This document shows, one piece after another, positions 11,549 to 19,998 of a DNA stretch of 64,000 nt (position 1 is its first letter; the number at the start of each line of letters is the position of its first letter). Location of the stretch: positions 372,001 to 436,000 of the forward strand of contig NZ_JAQLOI010000001.1 of the NCBI RefSeq assembly GCF_028204155.1, in the 5' to 3' direction. Origin of the DNA: Vibrio algarum. Its GTDB lineage: Bacteria; Pseudomonadota; Gammaproteobacteria; Enterobacterales; Vibrionaceae. The position numbers were made by a program, and so were the translations under genes. The notes below the pieces were generated by a model. The model ran no database searches and was not told the origin of the DNA. It was given only the letters and a program-made list of their open reading frames with translations.

Positions 11549-12061
11549 ATGTCTGTATTACAAGTATTAACATTCCCGGATGACCGCCTTCGCACTGTTG
11601 CTAAACCAGTAAAGGAAGTTACTCCAGAGATTAAAAAATTCATCGATGACATGATTGAAACCATGTACGAAGAAGAAGGTATCGGCCTTGCAGCAACTCA
11701 AGTTGATTTTCATCAACGCATCGTCGTTATCGACGTATCCGATTCTCGCGATCAACCTATGGTCTTAATCAATCCGGAGATCACAGAAAAACGTGGTGAA
11801 GATGGGATAGAAGAAGGTTGTTTATCCGTTCCCGGAGCAAGAGCTTTAGTATCGAGAGCATCGGAAGTATCAGTCAAAGCGCTAAACCGAGATGGTGAAG
11901 AATTTACATTTGAAGCAGATGACCTTTTAGCCATATGCGTTCAACATGAACTTGACCACCTAGAAGGTAAACTTTTTGTCGATTACTTGTCACCATTAAA
12001 ACGTAAGCGTATTAAAGACAAGCTAGAAAAGATTAAGCGCTTCAACGAAAAAAACAATTAG
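11549..12061 (+). CDS. def: Peptide deformylase
   Basis: Removes the formyl group from the N-terminal methionine of new proteins. It is 170 residues from the start MSVLQVLTFPD; a longer frame upstream is not supported by homology. All three metalloenzyme motifs are present: GIGLAATQ near 45, EGCLS near 90 with the cysteine metal ligand, and QHELDHLEGKLF near 132 with the HExxH pair. It is divergent from dprA and followed by fmt, the usual def-fmt pair that removes and adds formyl groups. Confidence 0.97.
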   Translation: MSVLQVLTFPDDRLRTVAKPVKEVTPEIKKFIDDMIETMYEEEGIGLAATQVDFHQRIVVIDVSDSRDQPMVLINPEITEKRGEDGIEEGCLSVPGARALVSRASEVSVKALNRDGEEFTFEADDLLAICVQHELDHLEGKLFVDYLSPLKRKRIKDKLEKIKRFNEKNN

Positions 12062-12074
12062 TAACGAGGTTACC

Positions 12075-13022
12075 TTGAGCCAATCACTACGTATTGTCTT
12101 TGCAGGTACTCCGGACTTCGCCGCCCGCCACTTGGCGGCGTTGTTGTCTTCGGAGCACGAGGTCATTGCTGTATATACTCAGCCAGACCGACCTGCGGGC
12201 CGCGGAAAAAAGTTAACCGCTAGCCCTGTAAAAAATATAGCATTAGAGCACGATATCGACGTTTATCAGCCAGAAAACTTCAAATCGGATGAAGCAAAAA
12301 AACAGCTTGCTGAGCTGAATGCCGATATTATGGTTGTTGTCGCTTATGGTTTATTGCTCCCTCAACAAATATTAGACACACCAAGACTGGGCTGTATCAA
12401 TGTTCACGGGTCAATTCTTCCTCGTTGGCGAGGTGCTGCTCCGATACAACGCTCTATTTGGGCTGGAGACGAAGAAACCGGTGTCACTATCATGCAAATG
12501 GATATCGGGTTAGATACCGGTGATATGCTAAAAATATCCAAGCTGCCAATAGAAGCAACGGATACCAGTTCCTCCATGTATGAAAAGTTGGCTGGTCTTG
12601 GTCCAAATGCTCTTGTCGACTGTTTAGCAGAAATCGTAACCTCTAAAGCTACACCTATAAAGCAAGATGACGCATTAGCTAACTATGCAAAAAAACTATC
12701 TAAAGAAGAAGCTAAAATAGATTGGTCACAAGACGCAGAGTCTATCGAACGTTGTATTAGAGCTTTCAACCCATGGCCAATGAGCTACTTTTCCGTTGCA
12801 GATAGCAACATTAAAGTCTGGCAAGGTAGGGTCGAAAACATCGCAAATGACAAGGAAGCAGGAACGATATTAAAAGCCGATAAAACCGGTATATATATCG
12901 CTACAGGAAACAAGGTTTTGATATTGGAACAAATTCAAGTTCCAGGCAAGAAAGCCATGTCTGTCCAAGATGTTCTTAATTCCCGTAGCAGTTGGTTTGA
13001 AGTTGGTAGCCAATTAAGCTAA
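12075..13022 (+). CDS. fmt: Methionyl-tRNA formyltransferase
   Basis: Formylates initiator Met-tRNA with 10-formyl-tetrahydrofolate. It is 315 residues, as in E. coli. The catalytic domain shows GTPDFAARHL, the folate-binding NVHGSILPRWRGAAPIQR near 110 with the catalytic N-H pair, and the distal aspartate in GLDTGDM. The C-terminal OB-like domain follows, ending MSVQDVLNSR. The start codon is TTG at 12075, with AACGAGGT a few bases upstream; the N-terminus SQSLRIVFAGTPDF aligns directly with E. coli, so the unusual start is well supported. Confidence 0.96.
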   Translation: MSQSLRIVFAGTPDFAARHLAALLSSEHEVIAVYTQPDRPAGRGKKLTASPVKNIALEHDIDVYQPENFKSDEAKKQLAELNADIMVVVAYGLLLPQQILDTPRLGCINVHGSILPRWRGAAPIQRSIWAGDEETGVTIMQMDIGLDTGDMLKISKLPIEATDTSSSMYEKLAGLGPNALVDCLAEIVTSKATPIKQDDALANYAKKLSKEEAKIDWSQDAESIERCIRAFNPWPMSYFSVADSNIKVWQGRVENIANDKEAGTILKADKTGIYIATGNKVLILEQIQVPGKKAMSVQDVLNSRSSWFEVGSQLS

Positions 13023-13035
13023 AGAGATAATATGA

Positions 13036-13074
13036 AGGCTAGCCTAGTAGCTAGCCTCTTCTTTTTATTTTTAG
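13036..13074 (+). terminator. Rho-independent terminator after fmt
   Basis: AGGCTAGC and GCTAGCCT form an eight-base-pair stem around a six-base loop (13036-13057), followed by a T-rich tail (CTTCTTTTTATTTTT). It separates def-fmt from rsmB. Confidence 0.75.
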
Positions 13075-13134
13075 ATGACACCAATGTAAGTGTTTATAGT
13101 AATTTCCATTGGTAATATAAAATTAGGTTTCAAA

Positions 13135-14414
13135 ATGAATGTTCGTGCTGCCGCAGCCACAGTTCTTTTTCAAGTAGTAGATAAAGGTCAATCCCTGTCT
13201 ACAGCCCTCCCTGCCGCCCAACAAAACATAAAGCCGAGAGACCATGCTCTGCTTCAGGAAATTTGCTACGGTTCACTTCGATACTTACCAAGACTTGAAA
13301 CCATTGCAAATAAGCTTATGGATAACCCTTTAAAAGGGAAAAAAGAGTATTTCATCATTTAGTACTCGTTGGCATATATCAGCTTAGCTTTATGCGAATT
13401 CCAGCTCATGCAGCTGTTGGTGAAACAGTAGAGGCAACAAAAAACCTCAAAGGCCAAAGCCTTAGCGGGCTTATAAATGCAGTTCTACGAAACTATCAAC
13501 GCAACCAAGAAGAATTAGACCAATTTGCAGTAAGTCATGATGCAGGCAAATATGGCCATCCTGGTTGGTTACTTAAACTATTAAAAAATGCTTACCCTGA
13601 TAAATGGGAATCGATTGTTGAGGCCAACAATAGTAAAGCACCTATGTGGTTAAGAGTGAATGAAAAACACCACAGTCGTGATGAATACTTAGCTCTATTA
13701 GCAGATGAAGAAATCATCGCTACCATCCACCCAAATGCTCAAAACGCTCTTAAACTAGATAAGCCAACAGACGTAAGCAACCTTCCGGGATTTGATAAAG
13801 GATGGGTTTCCGTTCAAGACGCAGCAGCGCAACTGTCCGTAGACTTTTTAAAGCCACAAAAAGACGAGTTAATTCTTGATTGCTGTGCAGCTCCTGGTGG
13901 AAAAACAGCGCATATTTTAGAGCGTTCTGAAAATTGCCAAGTCGTCGCCATCGACGCTGACAATAACCGACTAACAAGAGTTTATGAAAATCTTAAGCGC
14001 TTAAATTTAGAAGCTAAAGTAATATGTGGCGATGCTCGAAAACCTGAGCAGTGGTGGACAGGGGAAAATTTTGACCGCATTCTTCTCGATGCTCCATGCT
14101 CAGCAACGGGCGTAATTCGACGTCACCCTGATATTAAATGGTTACGCCGTTCCGATGATATTGATGCTTTAGCGCAGCTTCAAAGTGAGATTATTGACGC
14201 GATGTGGCAACAACTTAAAGCTGGTGGCACAATGGTTTATGCCACTTGTTCAATAACACCACAAGAAAACAGTCAACAAGTCATTAATTTTCTAAAAAGA
14301 ACCAATGATGCAAGCCTAATAGGTTCTGAATTAGAAAACCCAGGGCAACAAATACTTCCAGGGGATGACGATATGGACGGATTTTATTACGCCGTTCTTA
14401 AAAAGAGTATCTGA
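13135..14414 (+). pseudogene. rsmB: 16S rRNA m5C967 methyltransferase RsmB, frame broken at an A6 run
   Basis: SAM-dependent methylation of C967 in 16S rRNA. The N-terminal NusB-like domain starts MNVRAAAATVLF and reaches NPLKGKK, where the frame breaks at the run 13339-13344. One added A gives KKRVFHHLVLVGIYQLSF and joins the downstream frame at MRIPAHAAVGETV, for a 426-residue protein (E. coli 429). The methyltransferase domain has LDCCAAPGGKTAHI near 255, the DAPCSATG motif with the first catalytic cysteine and ATCS with the second. No decay is seen elsewhere, so a sequencing undercall is likely. Confidence 0.9.
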
Positions 14415-14472
14415 TAAAATTATTATTTTATTTAACAATGACATACTGGCTTTTTAAAGAGATTACATACCT

Positions 14473-15849
14473 ATGAAAATCATTATTCTTGGCGCAGGTC
14501 AGGTTGGTGGCACACTCGCTGAAAACTTAGTAGGTGAAAATAACGATATCACCATCGTAGACAAAAGCAGCGAACGCCTCAGAGAGCTTCAAGATAAATA
14601 CGATCTACGGGTAGTGAATGGTCATGCGAGTCACCCTAGTACATTACGAGAGGCTGGGGCTCAAGATGCCGACATGTTAGTCGCTGTAACCAATTCTGAC
14701 GAAACCAATATGGCAGCCTGTCAAATCGCATTCACCATTTTCAATACACCCAATCGAATAGCCCGTATCCGCTCTCCTGAATACTTACAAGAGAAAGAGA
14801 CGTTATTTCACTCTGGTGCAGTGCCCGTTGATCACTTAATTGCACCAGAAGAGCTAGTAACTAGCTACATCGAACGCCTTATTCAGTATCCCGGTGCACT
14901 TCAAGTCGTTAGTTTTGCGGATAAACGAGTTAGCTTGGTTGCGGTTAAAGCTTATTATGGTGGCCCTCTTGTCGGTAACGCTCTTTCAACACTGCGTGAC
15001 CACATGCCACACATAGATACCAGGGTAGCCGCTATATTTCGACAAGGTCGACCGATTAGACCTCAAGGTACGACCATTATTGAAGCCGATGATGAAGTTT
15101 TCTTTGTCGCTGATAGCAACCATATTCGCTCTATTATGAGTGAGCTACAACGACTCGAAAAACCTTATCGTCGCATTATGATTGTCGGTGGCGGTAATAT
15201 TGGATCTTCTCTCGCGAAACGATTAGAGCATGATTATAGTGTCAAACTGATTGAACGTAGCTTAGCTCGCGCAGAAAAGCTATCTGAAGAACTAGAGAAA
15301 ACCATTGTCTTTTGTGGGGATGCGGCAGATCAAGAACTACTGGTTGAAGAAAATATAGATCAGGTGGATGTCTTTATTGCGTTAACTAACGAAGACGAAA
15401 CCAATATTATGTCAGCAATGCTAGCAAAACGTATGGGTGCCAAAAAGGTGATGGTACTTATTCAGCGTGGCGCTTATGTGGATCTTGTTCAAGGCGGTAA
15501 TATTGACGTCGCCATTTCACCTCAACAAGCCACTATTTCTGCTCTATTGACCCATGTAAGACGTGCAGATATTGTCAACGTATCGTCACTGAGGCGAGGA
15601 GCCGCAGAAGCAATTGAAGCCATTGCACACGGTGATGAAACCACATCAAAAGTTGTTGGCAGACCAATTGGCGAGCTAAAACTGCCTCCAGGTACCACTA
15701 TTGGCGCTATAGTTCGTGGTGAAGAAGTAATGATAGCTCACGATAAAACCGTCATTGAACAAGATGACCACGTAGTCATGTTCTTAGTTGACAAAAAATA
15801 CGTACCTGACGTTGAACTTCTTTTTCAACCAAGTCCGTTCTTCCTATAA
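14473..15849 (+). CDS. trkA: Trk potassium uptake regulatory subunit TrkA
   Basis: Peripheral NAD(H)-binding subunit that gates the Trk potassium transporter. It is 458 residues, identical in length to E. coli TrkA. It has two tandem RCK units: the first begins IILGAGQVGGTLAENL, the second IVGGGNIGSSLAKRLE near residue 236, each followed by a TrkA-C domain. It lies directly upstream of trkH (18 bases), so channel and regulator are co-expressed, as in other Vibrio. Confidence 0.97.
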   Translation: MKIIILGAGQVGGTLAENLVGENNDITIVDKSSERLRELQDKYDLRVVNGHASHPSTLREAGAQDADMLVAVTNSDETNMAACQIAFTIFNTPNRIARIRSPEYLQEKETLFHSGAVPVDHLIAPEELVTSYIERLIQYPGALQVVSFADKRVSLVAVKAYYGGPLVGNALSTLRDHMPHIDTRVAAIFRQGRPIRPQGTTIIEADDEVFFVADSNHIRSIMSELQRLEKPYRRIMIVGGGNIGSSLAKRLEHDYSVKLIERSLARAEKLSEELEKTIVFCGDAADQELLVEENIDQVDVFIALTNEDETNIMSAMLAKRMGAKKVMVLIQRGAYVDLVQGGNIDVAISPQQATISALLTHVRRADIVNVSSLRRGAAEAIEAIAHGDETTSKVVGRPIGELKLPPGTTIGAIVRGEEVMIAHDKTVIEQDDHVVMFLVDKKYVPDVELLFQPSPFFL

Positions 15850-15867
15850 GTAGGCAAAACGTCAATC

Positions 15868-17313
15868 ATGGTTAACCTTCGTCCAATTACGTTTGTTATA
15901 GGACTAGTACTCTCTAAACTAGCCCTGTTTATGTACATCCCAACATTCGTAGCTTTTTTCTCGGGAACAGGTGGATTCCTAGAATTCGGCAAGGCAGTCT
16001 TAATTACACATGCTGCGGCATTTCTGTGCCTGTCTCTTGGTAAAACTAAACAATTTCGCCTAGGTGTGAGAGACATGTTCCTGATCACCTCAATGGTATG
16101 GATGATAGCAAGCATTTTTGCCGCGCTTCCCTTCGTATTTATAAACCATATCAGCTTCACTGACGCCTATTTTGAAACCATGTCAGGTATTACAACGACA
16201 GGTTCTACGGTATTAAGTGGTTTAGATAATATGGCTCCAAGTATATTGTTATGGCGATCAACCTTGCAATGGCTAGGCGGGATAGGCTTTATCGTTATGG
16301 CCGTTGCTATTCTGCCCATGTTAAATGTCGGTGGAATGAGGCTATTCCAGACAGAATCTTCAGATTGGTCTGATAAAAGCGCACCAAGAGCAAAAACAGT
16401 TGCAAAAAATATTGTCGTTGTTTATCTGTCTTTAACGGTGGCTTGTATCATTGGATATCTAATGACAGGAATGGGATTCTTTGATGCGGTTAATCATGGT
16501 TTTACCACCTTATCAACGGGTGGTTATTCGACATCAGATGGATCAATGAATCATTTTTCCCATGGCGCCCATTGGGTCGCCACACTGTTTATGTTCCTTG
16601 GTGGTTTACCTTTCTTACTCTTTGTTACGGCATTAAGAAATCAATCCTTTAGCGCCCTCTATCGAGATGCTCAAGTTCGTGGATTTACTTTATTATTTAT
16701 AGCAGCAAGTACGGTCATTGCCTGTTGGCTGGTTGTTCATAACGATTACCCAATATCCGATGCTATTCGTGTGTCGATGTTTAATATCGTTTCTGTAGTA
16801 ACAACGACTGGTTATGGATTAGAAGACTTTACTGCATGGGGTGGCCTTCCGATTGTTGTGTTTATTTTTCTGATGATAGTTGGTGCTTGTTCTGGTTCAA
16901 CCTCTGGTGGTATAAAGATTTTTCGCTTTCAAATAGCGTTGACGTTATTTAACAAACAAATGCTAAAACTTATCCATCCATCAGGTATATTCGTTCACCG
17001 CTACAATAAACGCCCCGTTAGCGACGATATTGTCCGATCAATGGTCGCTTTTGCGATTACTTTTTTCGCGACAATCATCATCATCGCTGGCTGCCTATCT
17101 GCAATTGGATTAGATCCAACCACCAGTATCTCTGGTTCTATCACCGCTGTCGCAAACGTTGGGCCTGGTATGGGTAGCATTATTGGCCCTACCGGAAATT
17201 TCTCATCATTGCCGGATCTGGCTAAATGGATATTAGGGTTCGGAATGTTAATGGGCCGATTAGAAATTCTCACAATTCTTGTTTTATTTTTCCCGGCTTT
17301 TTGGCGTACGTAA
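15868..17313 (+). CDS. trkH: Trk potassium transporter membrane subunit TrkH
   Basis: Integral membrane K+ translocating subunit, 481 residues (E. coli 483). The four selectivity-filter-like loops are recognisable: TTTGSTVLSG near 110, STGGYST near 219, TTTGYGLED near 312 and VANVGPGMG near 430. The intramembrane gate SGSTSGGIKIF is near 345. About ten hydrophobic segments are visible. It partners TrkA encoded just upstream. Confidence 0.96.
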   Translation: MVNLRPITFVIGLVLSKLALFMYIPTFVAFFSGTGGFLEFGKAVLITHAAAFLCLSLGKTKQFRLGVRDMFLITSMVWMIASIFAALPFVFINHISFTDAYFETMSGITTTGSTVLSGLDNMAPSILLWRSTLQWLGGIGFIVMAVAILPMLNVGGMRLFQTESSDWSDKSAPRAKTVAKNIVVVYLSLTVACIIGYLMTGMGFFDAVNHGFTTLSTGGYSTSDGSMNHFSHGAHWVATLFMFLGGLPFLLFVTALRNQSFSALYRDAQVRGFTLLFIAASTVIACWLVVHNDYPISDAIRVSMFNIVSVVTTTGYGLEDFTAWGGLPIVVFIFLMIVGACSGSTSGGIKIFRFQIALTLFNKQMLKLIHPSGIFVHRYNKRPVSDDIVRSMVAFAITFFATIIIIAGCLSAIGLDPTTSISGSITAVANVGPGMGSIIGPTGNFSSLPDLAKWILGFGMLMGRLEILTILVLFFPAFWRT

Positions 17314-17415
17314 TTCATTATTATCTATTGGCACTTTAACATACTTAAGAAAAGGTATTGATACCCGCTACACCGAGTCTATATTTCCAATCCATTAATT
17401 AACTTAATGTAATTG

Positions 17416-18068
17416 TTAAATAGGCTTTACGTAATAATAGATAGACAAGTAGTGGCATATGCATCCAGCTAATACAAAACCATGCCAGATAGCATGATTA
17501 AACGGTATTCGGTGGGATACATAAAAGTAAACGCCAATAGAATAAACCACACCCCCAACAGCTAAAAGTATCAGCCCACCCATTTCGATACTCACCGCTA
17601 GCTGATAAATAACAATTAACGATAACCACCCCATTGTGAGATAAGTCCAAAGAGACAGCTTTTCAAATCGATAAACAAACGCAAACTTAAAGATAATTCC
17701 AAACAGTGCAATCAACCAAATAACTACCATTAACCCAATCGCCAATGGTGTTCTTAAGCTAACAAGAAGAAATGGTGTATAGCTACCCGCGATAAGCAAA
17801 TAAATAGCACAATGATCGAAGGTTTTGAGTCCTCGTTTAGCTTTTTGATGAGGAATAGCATGGTATAACGTGGAAGCTAAAAAAGTAAAATGATGCTTGC
17901 ACCATAAATACTTAAACTAGCAATAGTTAATGCGTCAGCATCATGGTCGACAGCTTTCACTATTAACAAATACAACCCGATAACGCCAAAGATAACGCCT
18001 AAGCCATGAGAAAAGCTGTTGGCAATTTCTTCTCGCACACTATAACCATTTTTTAGTGCCGTCGACAT
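17416..18068 (-). pseudogene. trhA: TrhA/hemolysin III family membrane protein, frame broken at an A6 run
   Basis: Seven-transmembrane protein of the TrhA/YqfA (hemolysin III, PAQR-like) family; E. coli TrhA is linked to membrane energetics and hemolysin activity is doubtful. The first 63 residues (MSTALKNGYSVREEIANSFSHG...) end at the run 17879-17884. One added base continues LASTLYHAIPH and joins the second frame at LLIAGSYTPFLLV. The total is 217 residues (E. coli 219) with the conserved histidines in SHG, YHA, FDH and HAIWH. A FabR-like palindrome lies 47 bases upstream. Confidence 0.85.
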
Positions 18069-18114
18069 TTTTCAGTTCCCTCATAAAACTAGAAAACTGA
18101 AGTATGCCACATTT

Positions 18115-18132
18115 AGCTTACACGTGTAAGCT
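18115..18132 (-). promoter_or_regulatory. 18-bp perfect palindrome upstream of trhA, candidate FabR operator
   Basis: AGCTTACACGTGTAAGCT is a perfect inverted repeat. On the minus strand it overlaps a possible -35 (TTACAC, 18119-18124), with a -10 (CATACT) 17 bases on. The half-site resembles the FabR operator of E. coli fabA/fabB as I remember it (AGCgTACA...), and yqfA/trhA has been linked to that regulon. The palindrome is seen directly; the FabR assignment is inference. Confidence 0.65.
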
Positions 18133-18166
18133 GAAATACTTTATTGATTTATCAGGTATACGATCT

Positions 18167-18970
18167 TTACGTTGTCGATTCCAAGTACGCTATTACTTGT
18201 TTCCCTGCTTCATCAGGTTCCGTTCCCTGCGGTATGACTATGTTTCTCTTTAGTTTTCCTGTGCCGAGAAGATTTGAAAGCATGCCACCTAAGCCTTTCT
18301 TCTGACGGTCAACCTCAAACCAAAGCTCTAGCGCATCATCATGCTGATAAGCAACAATTTCCAACTCTCTCCAGCGACCGTGGAATTGCCCTGTTGTAGG
18401 CACGAGCTCAAATTCCTGTACAAATGGTAAAGCGAAACCCTTTGTTGCTTCACACTCAACCTGTCTTATACGCAGACCCTCCTCTTCAAGAGCAGAAATG
18501 ACCCCATCTAAAGTGGGTGTTGGTCTTACTGTTAAAATATCTTTATCCGTAGGATCTTTAGCCATTGATACATCTAGCCCGGTTTCCAACCAAACTTTAG
18601 TATCCCCTATGGTTACTGGAGTATTGGCTGGAATATCGAGCTCAACATCAAAGTCCCTTTGTTGACCAGACTCGATAACAAAAGAGTAAGGGAGCTTCCA
18701 ACTTGCTAAAACATAATCCCTAGGAACACGTTTCATTCGCCCCATATAGTTATCATTTTTATTTTTATCATTATCAGCAGGCACTTCTTCGATATATCGA
18801 CAGTAGATTTTCAGGTCAATATTGTCGATATCTTGGGGAGTTGCACCACCATAGACATGTATAGCGATATTCGCTTTTTCACCAGGAATTAAAAACTCTT
18901 GCTGTAAAACTGAGTCAACTCTCGCAGAGCCAATACCAAAACTTGCTAGCGTTTTTTTAAGAAAAGACAT
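18167..18970 (-). CDS. Spo0M (SpoOM) family arrestin-fold protein
   Basis: Protein of 267 residues matching the sporulation-control Spo0M family, which also occurs in non-sporulating bacteria including Vibrio. The N-terminus MSFLKKTLASFGIGSARVD and the following beta-rich body (PGEKANIAIHVYGG, SWKLPYSFVIESGQQRDFDVELDIPANTPVTIGD, shown in part) are typical of the arrestin-like sandwich. There is no signal peptide or membrane segment. Its role in gammaproteobacteria is unknown. GGAG precedes the start. It is not obviously in an operon with trhA. Confidence 0.82.
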   Translation of the reverse strand: MSFLKKTLASFGIGSARVDSVLQQEFLIPGEKANIAIHVYGGATPQDIDNIDLKIYCRYIEEVPADNDKNKNDNYMGRMKRVPRDYVLASWKLPYSFVIESGQQRDFDVELDIPANTPVTIGDTKVWLETGLDVSMAKDPTDKDILTVRPTPTLDGVISALEEEGLRIRQVECEATKGFALPFVQEFELVPTTGQFHGRWRELEIVAYQHDDALELWFEVDRQKKGLGGMLSNLLGTGKLKRNIVIPQGTEPDEAGKQVIAYLESTT

Positions 18971-19441
18971 TGCCTTACTCCTTTAAAAGACCTTCTTACT
19001 TATATTAGCCACTCTAAAGCAAAAAAACTCGCCACAAAATAGCTAAATCGTTATAAACGAAAAGACGCTCCAAAATAGTGATTAAAAAAACAACATTTTT
19101 TTGAGCCATATCTCGATAAGATCCTATCGTGGTGATATTATTCACGACGATATGCAATGCATATCGATATTCCTGATTATTTATTGGAATGGTTTTATAC
19201 CAAAGAGATTTATCTCATCAATAATCAGGCCATTAAATTGGCAAAGGAGCTGCCTGACTGTTAGGTATTTTGATGCGACCGACATCTGTCAGGTTTTCAC
19301 GCACCACTAGAAGCGTGTCTTTACGCCGTTGCGGAACTGTTTCTGTTCCGGTTGCAAAATCTCCAAGCTCTGCAAAGACCTTGGTAGAAAAAAAGCAATC
19401 AGCAAACAGCATGATCAACAAATCATCCAAGCGGCATAACT
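18971..19441. other. Poorly explained intergenic stretch before yihD
   Basis: No recognised gene. It contains an imperfect hairpin at 19126-19151 (ATCGTGGTGA/TCACGACGAT, one mismatch). Two short plus-strand frames follow: 19157-19264 (35 residues, MHIDIPDYLLEWFYTKEIY...) and 19273-19443 (56 residues, Ser/Arg-rich), the second ending exactly at a strong terminator. A 65-codon minus-strand frame (19233-19430, TTG start, no clear ribosome site) covers the same bases; its FADCFFS...ATGT pattern faintly recalls a DDE transposase segment. This could be a small-protein gene, a small RNA or a mobile-element remnant. Confidence 0.35.
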
Positions 19442-19472
19442 AAAAAGCGCAGTATTAATTTCTGCGCTTTTT
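19442..19472 (+). terminator. Strong bidirectional hairpin terminator before yihD
   Basis: AAAAAGCGCAG (19442-19452) pairs perfectly with CTGCGCTTTTT (19462-19472) around a nine-base loop. A and T runs on both sides allow it to work in either direction. A terminator here implies a transcript ending in the unexplained stretch just upstream. Confidence 0.85.
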
Positions 19473-19530
19473 CTTTCCACTCTATTTGATAACGTACGGT
19501 GTATACCAATAAAAAAGTTGTGGAGAAATT

Positions 19531-19797
19531 ATGAAGTGTCACCGAGTAAATGAAGTAATTGAGCTGCTTCACCCTGAATGGCAAAAAGATCCGGATACGA
19601 ATCTTATTCCATTTATATTAACGCTGTGTAAGGAAGCAGGGTATGACGGTAAGCTAGAAGATCTTACTGATGATGTTTTGATCTACCATCTTAAAATGAG
19701 AAACAGTAATAAAGATGAAATGATCCCGGGGCTTGCAAAAGATCAAGAAGATGACTTTAAAACAGCAATATTAAAGGCTCGCGGTCTTATTAAGTAA
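19531..19797 (+). CDS. yihD: YihD family protein (DUF1040)
   Basis: An 88-residue protein closely matching E. coli YihD: MKCHRVNEVIELLHPEWQ at the start, LTDDVLIYHLKMR in the middle and IPGLAKD...ILKARGLIK at the end. Its function is unknown; it is cytosolic and without metal motifs. A GGAG box lies at the right distance from the ATG. As in E. coli it precedes srkA and dsbA, here with ccoG inserted. It has its own terminators on both sides, so it is monocistronic. Confidence 0.93.
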   Translation: MKCHRVNEVIELLHPEWQKDPDTNLIPFILTLCKEAGYDGKLEDLTDDVLIYHLKMRNSNKDEMIPGLAKDQEDDFKTAILKARGLIK

Positions 19798-19819
19798 TTA
19801 GACTAGAAAGATTATTTAG

Positions 19820-19847
19820 AGCGGCACTTTTGTGTCGCTTTTTTTGT
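19820..19847 (+). terminator. Terminator after yihD
   Basis: GCGGCAC and GTGTCGC pair (one G-T wobble) around a short T loop, followed by TTTTTTT, about 23 bases after the yihD stop. Confidence 0.8.
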
Positions 19848-19998
19848 TTCTAGGGTACAATTTTTGTTAAAAATAGACATCAATAAAGAAACGAATTTGT
19901 TAAGGGCTATATAATCATCACCTAATAAAGACTAGAAGCATAACAATAGTAATGTCATATAAGTTTACATCGCTTAAAAAGCCCAAAAAGGAACCTTC

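Noticed and set aside
19233..19430. Minus-strand 65-codon frame as a transposase gene
   Set aside because: It has a TTG start, no ribosome site and only a faint motif resemblance; no inverted repeats or target duplications were seen nearby. Kept as one possibility in the region note.
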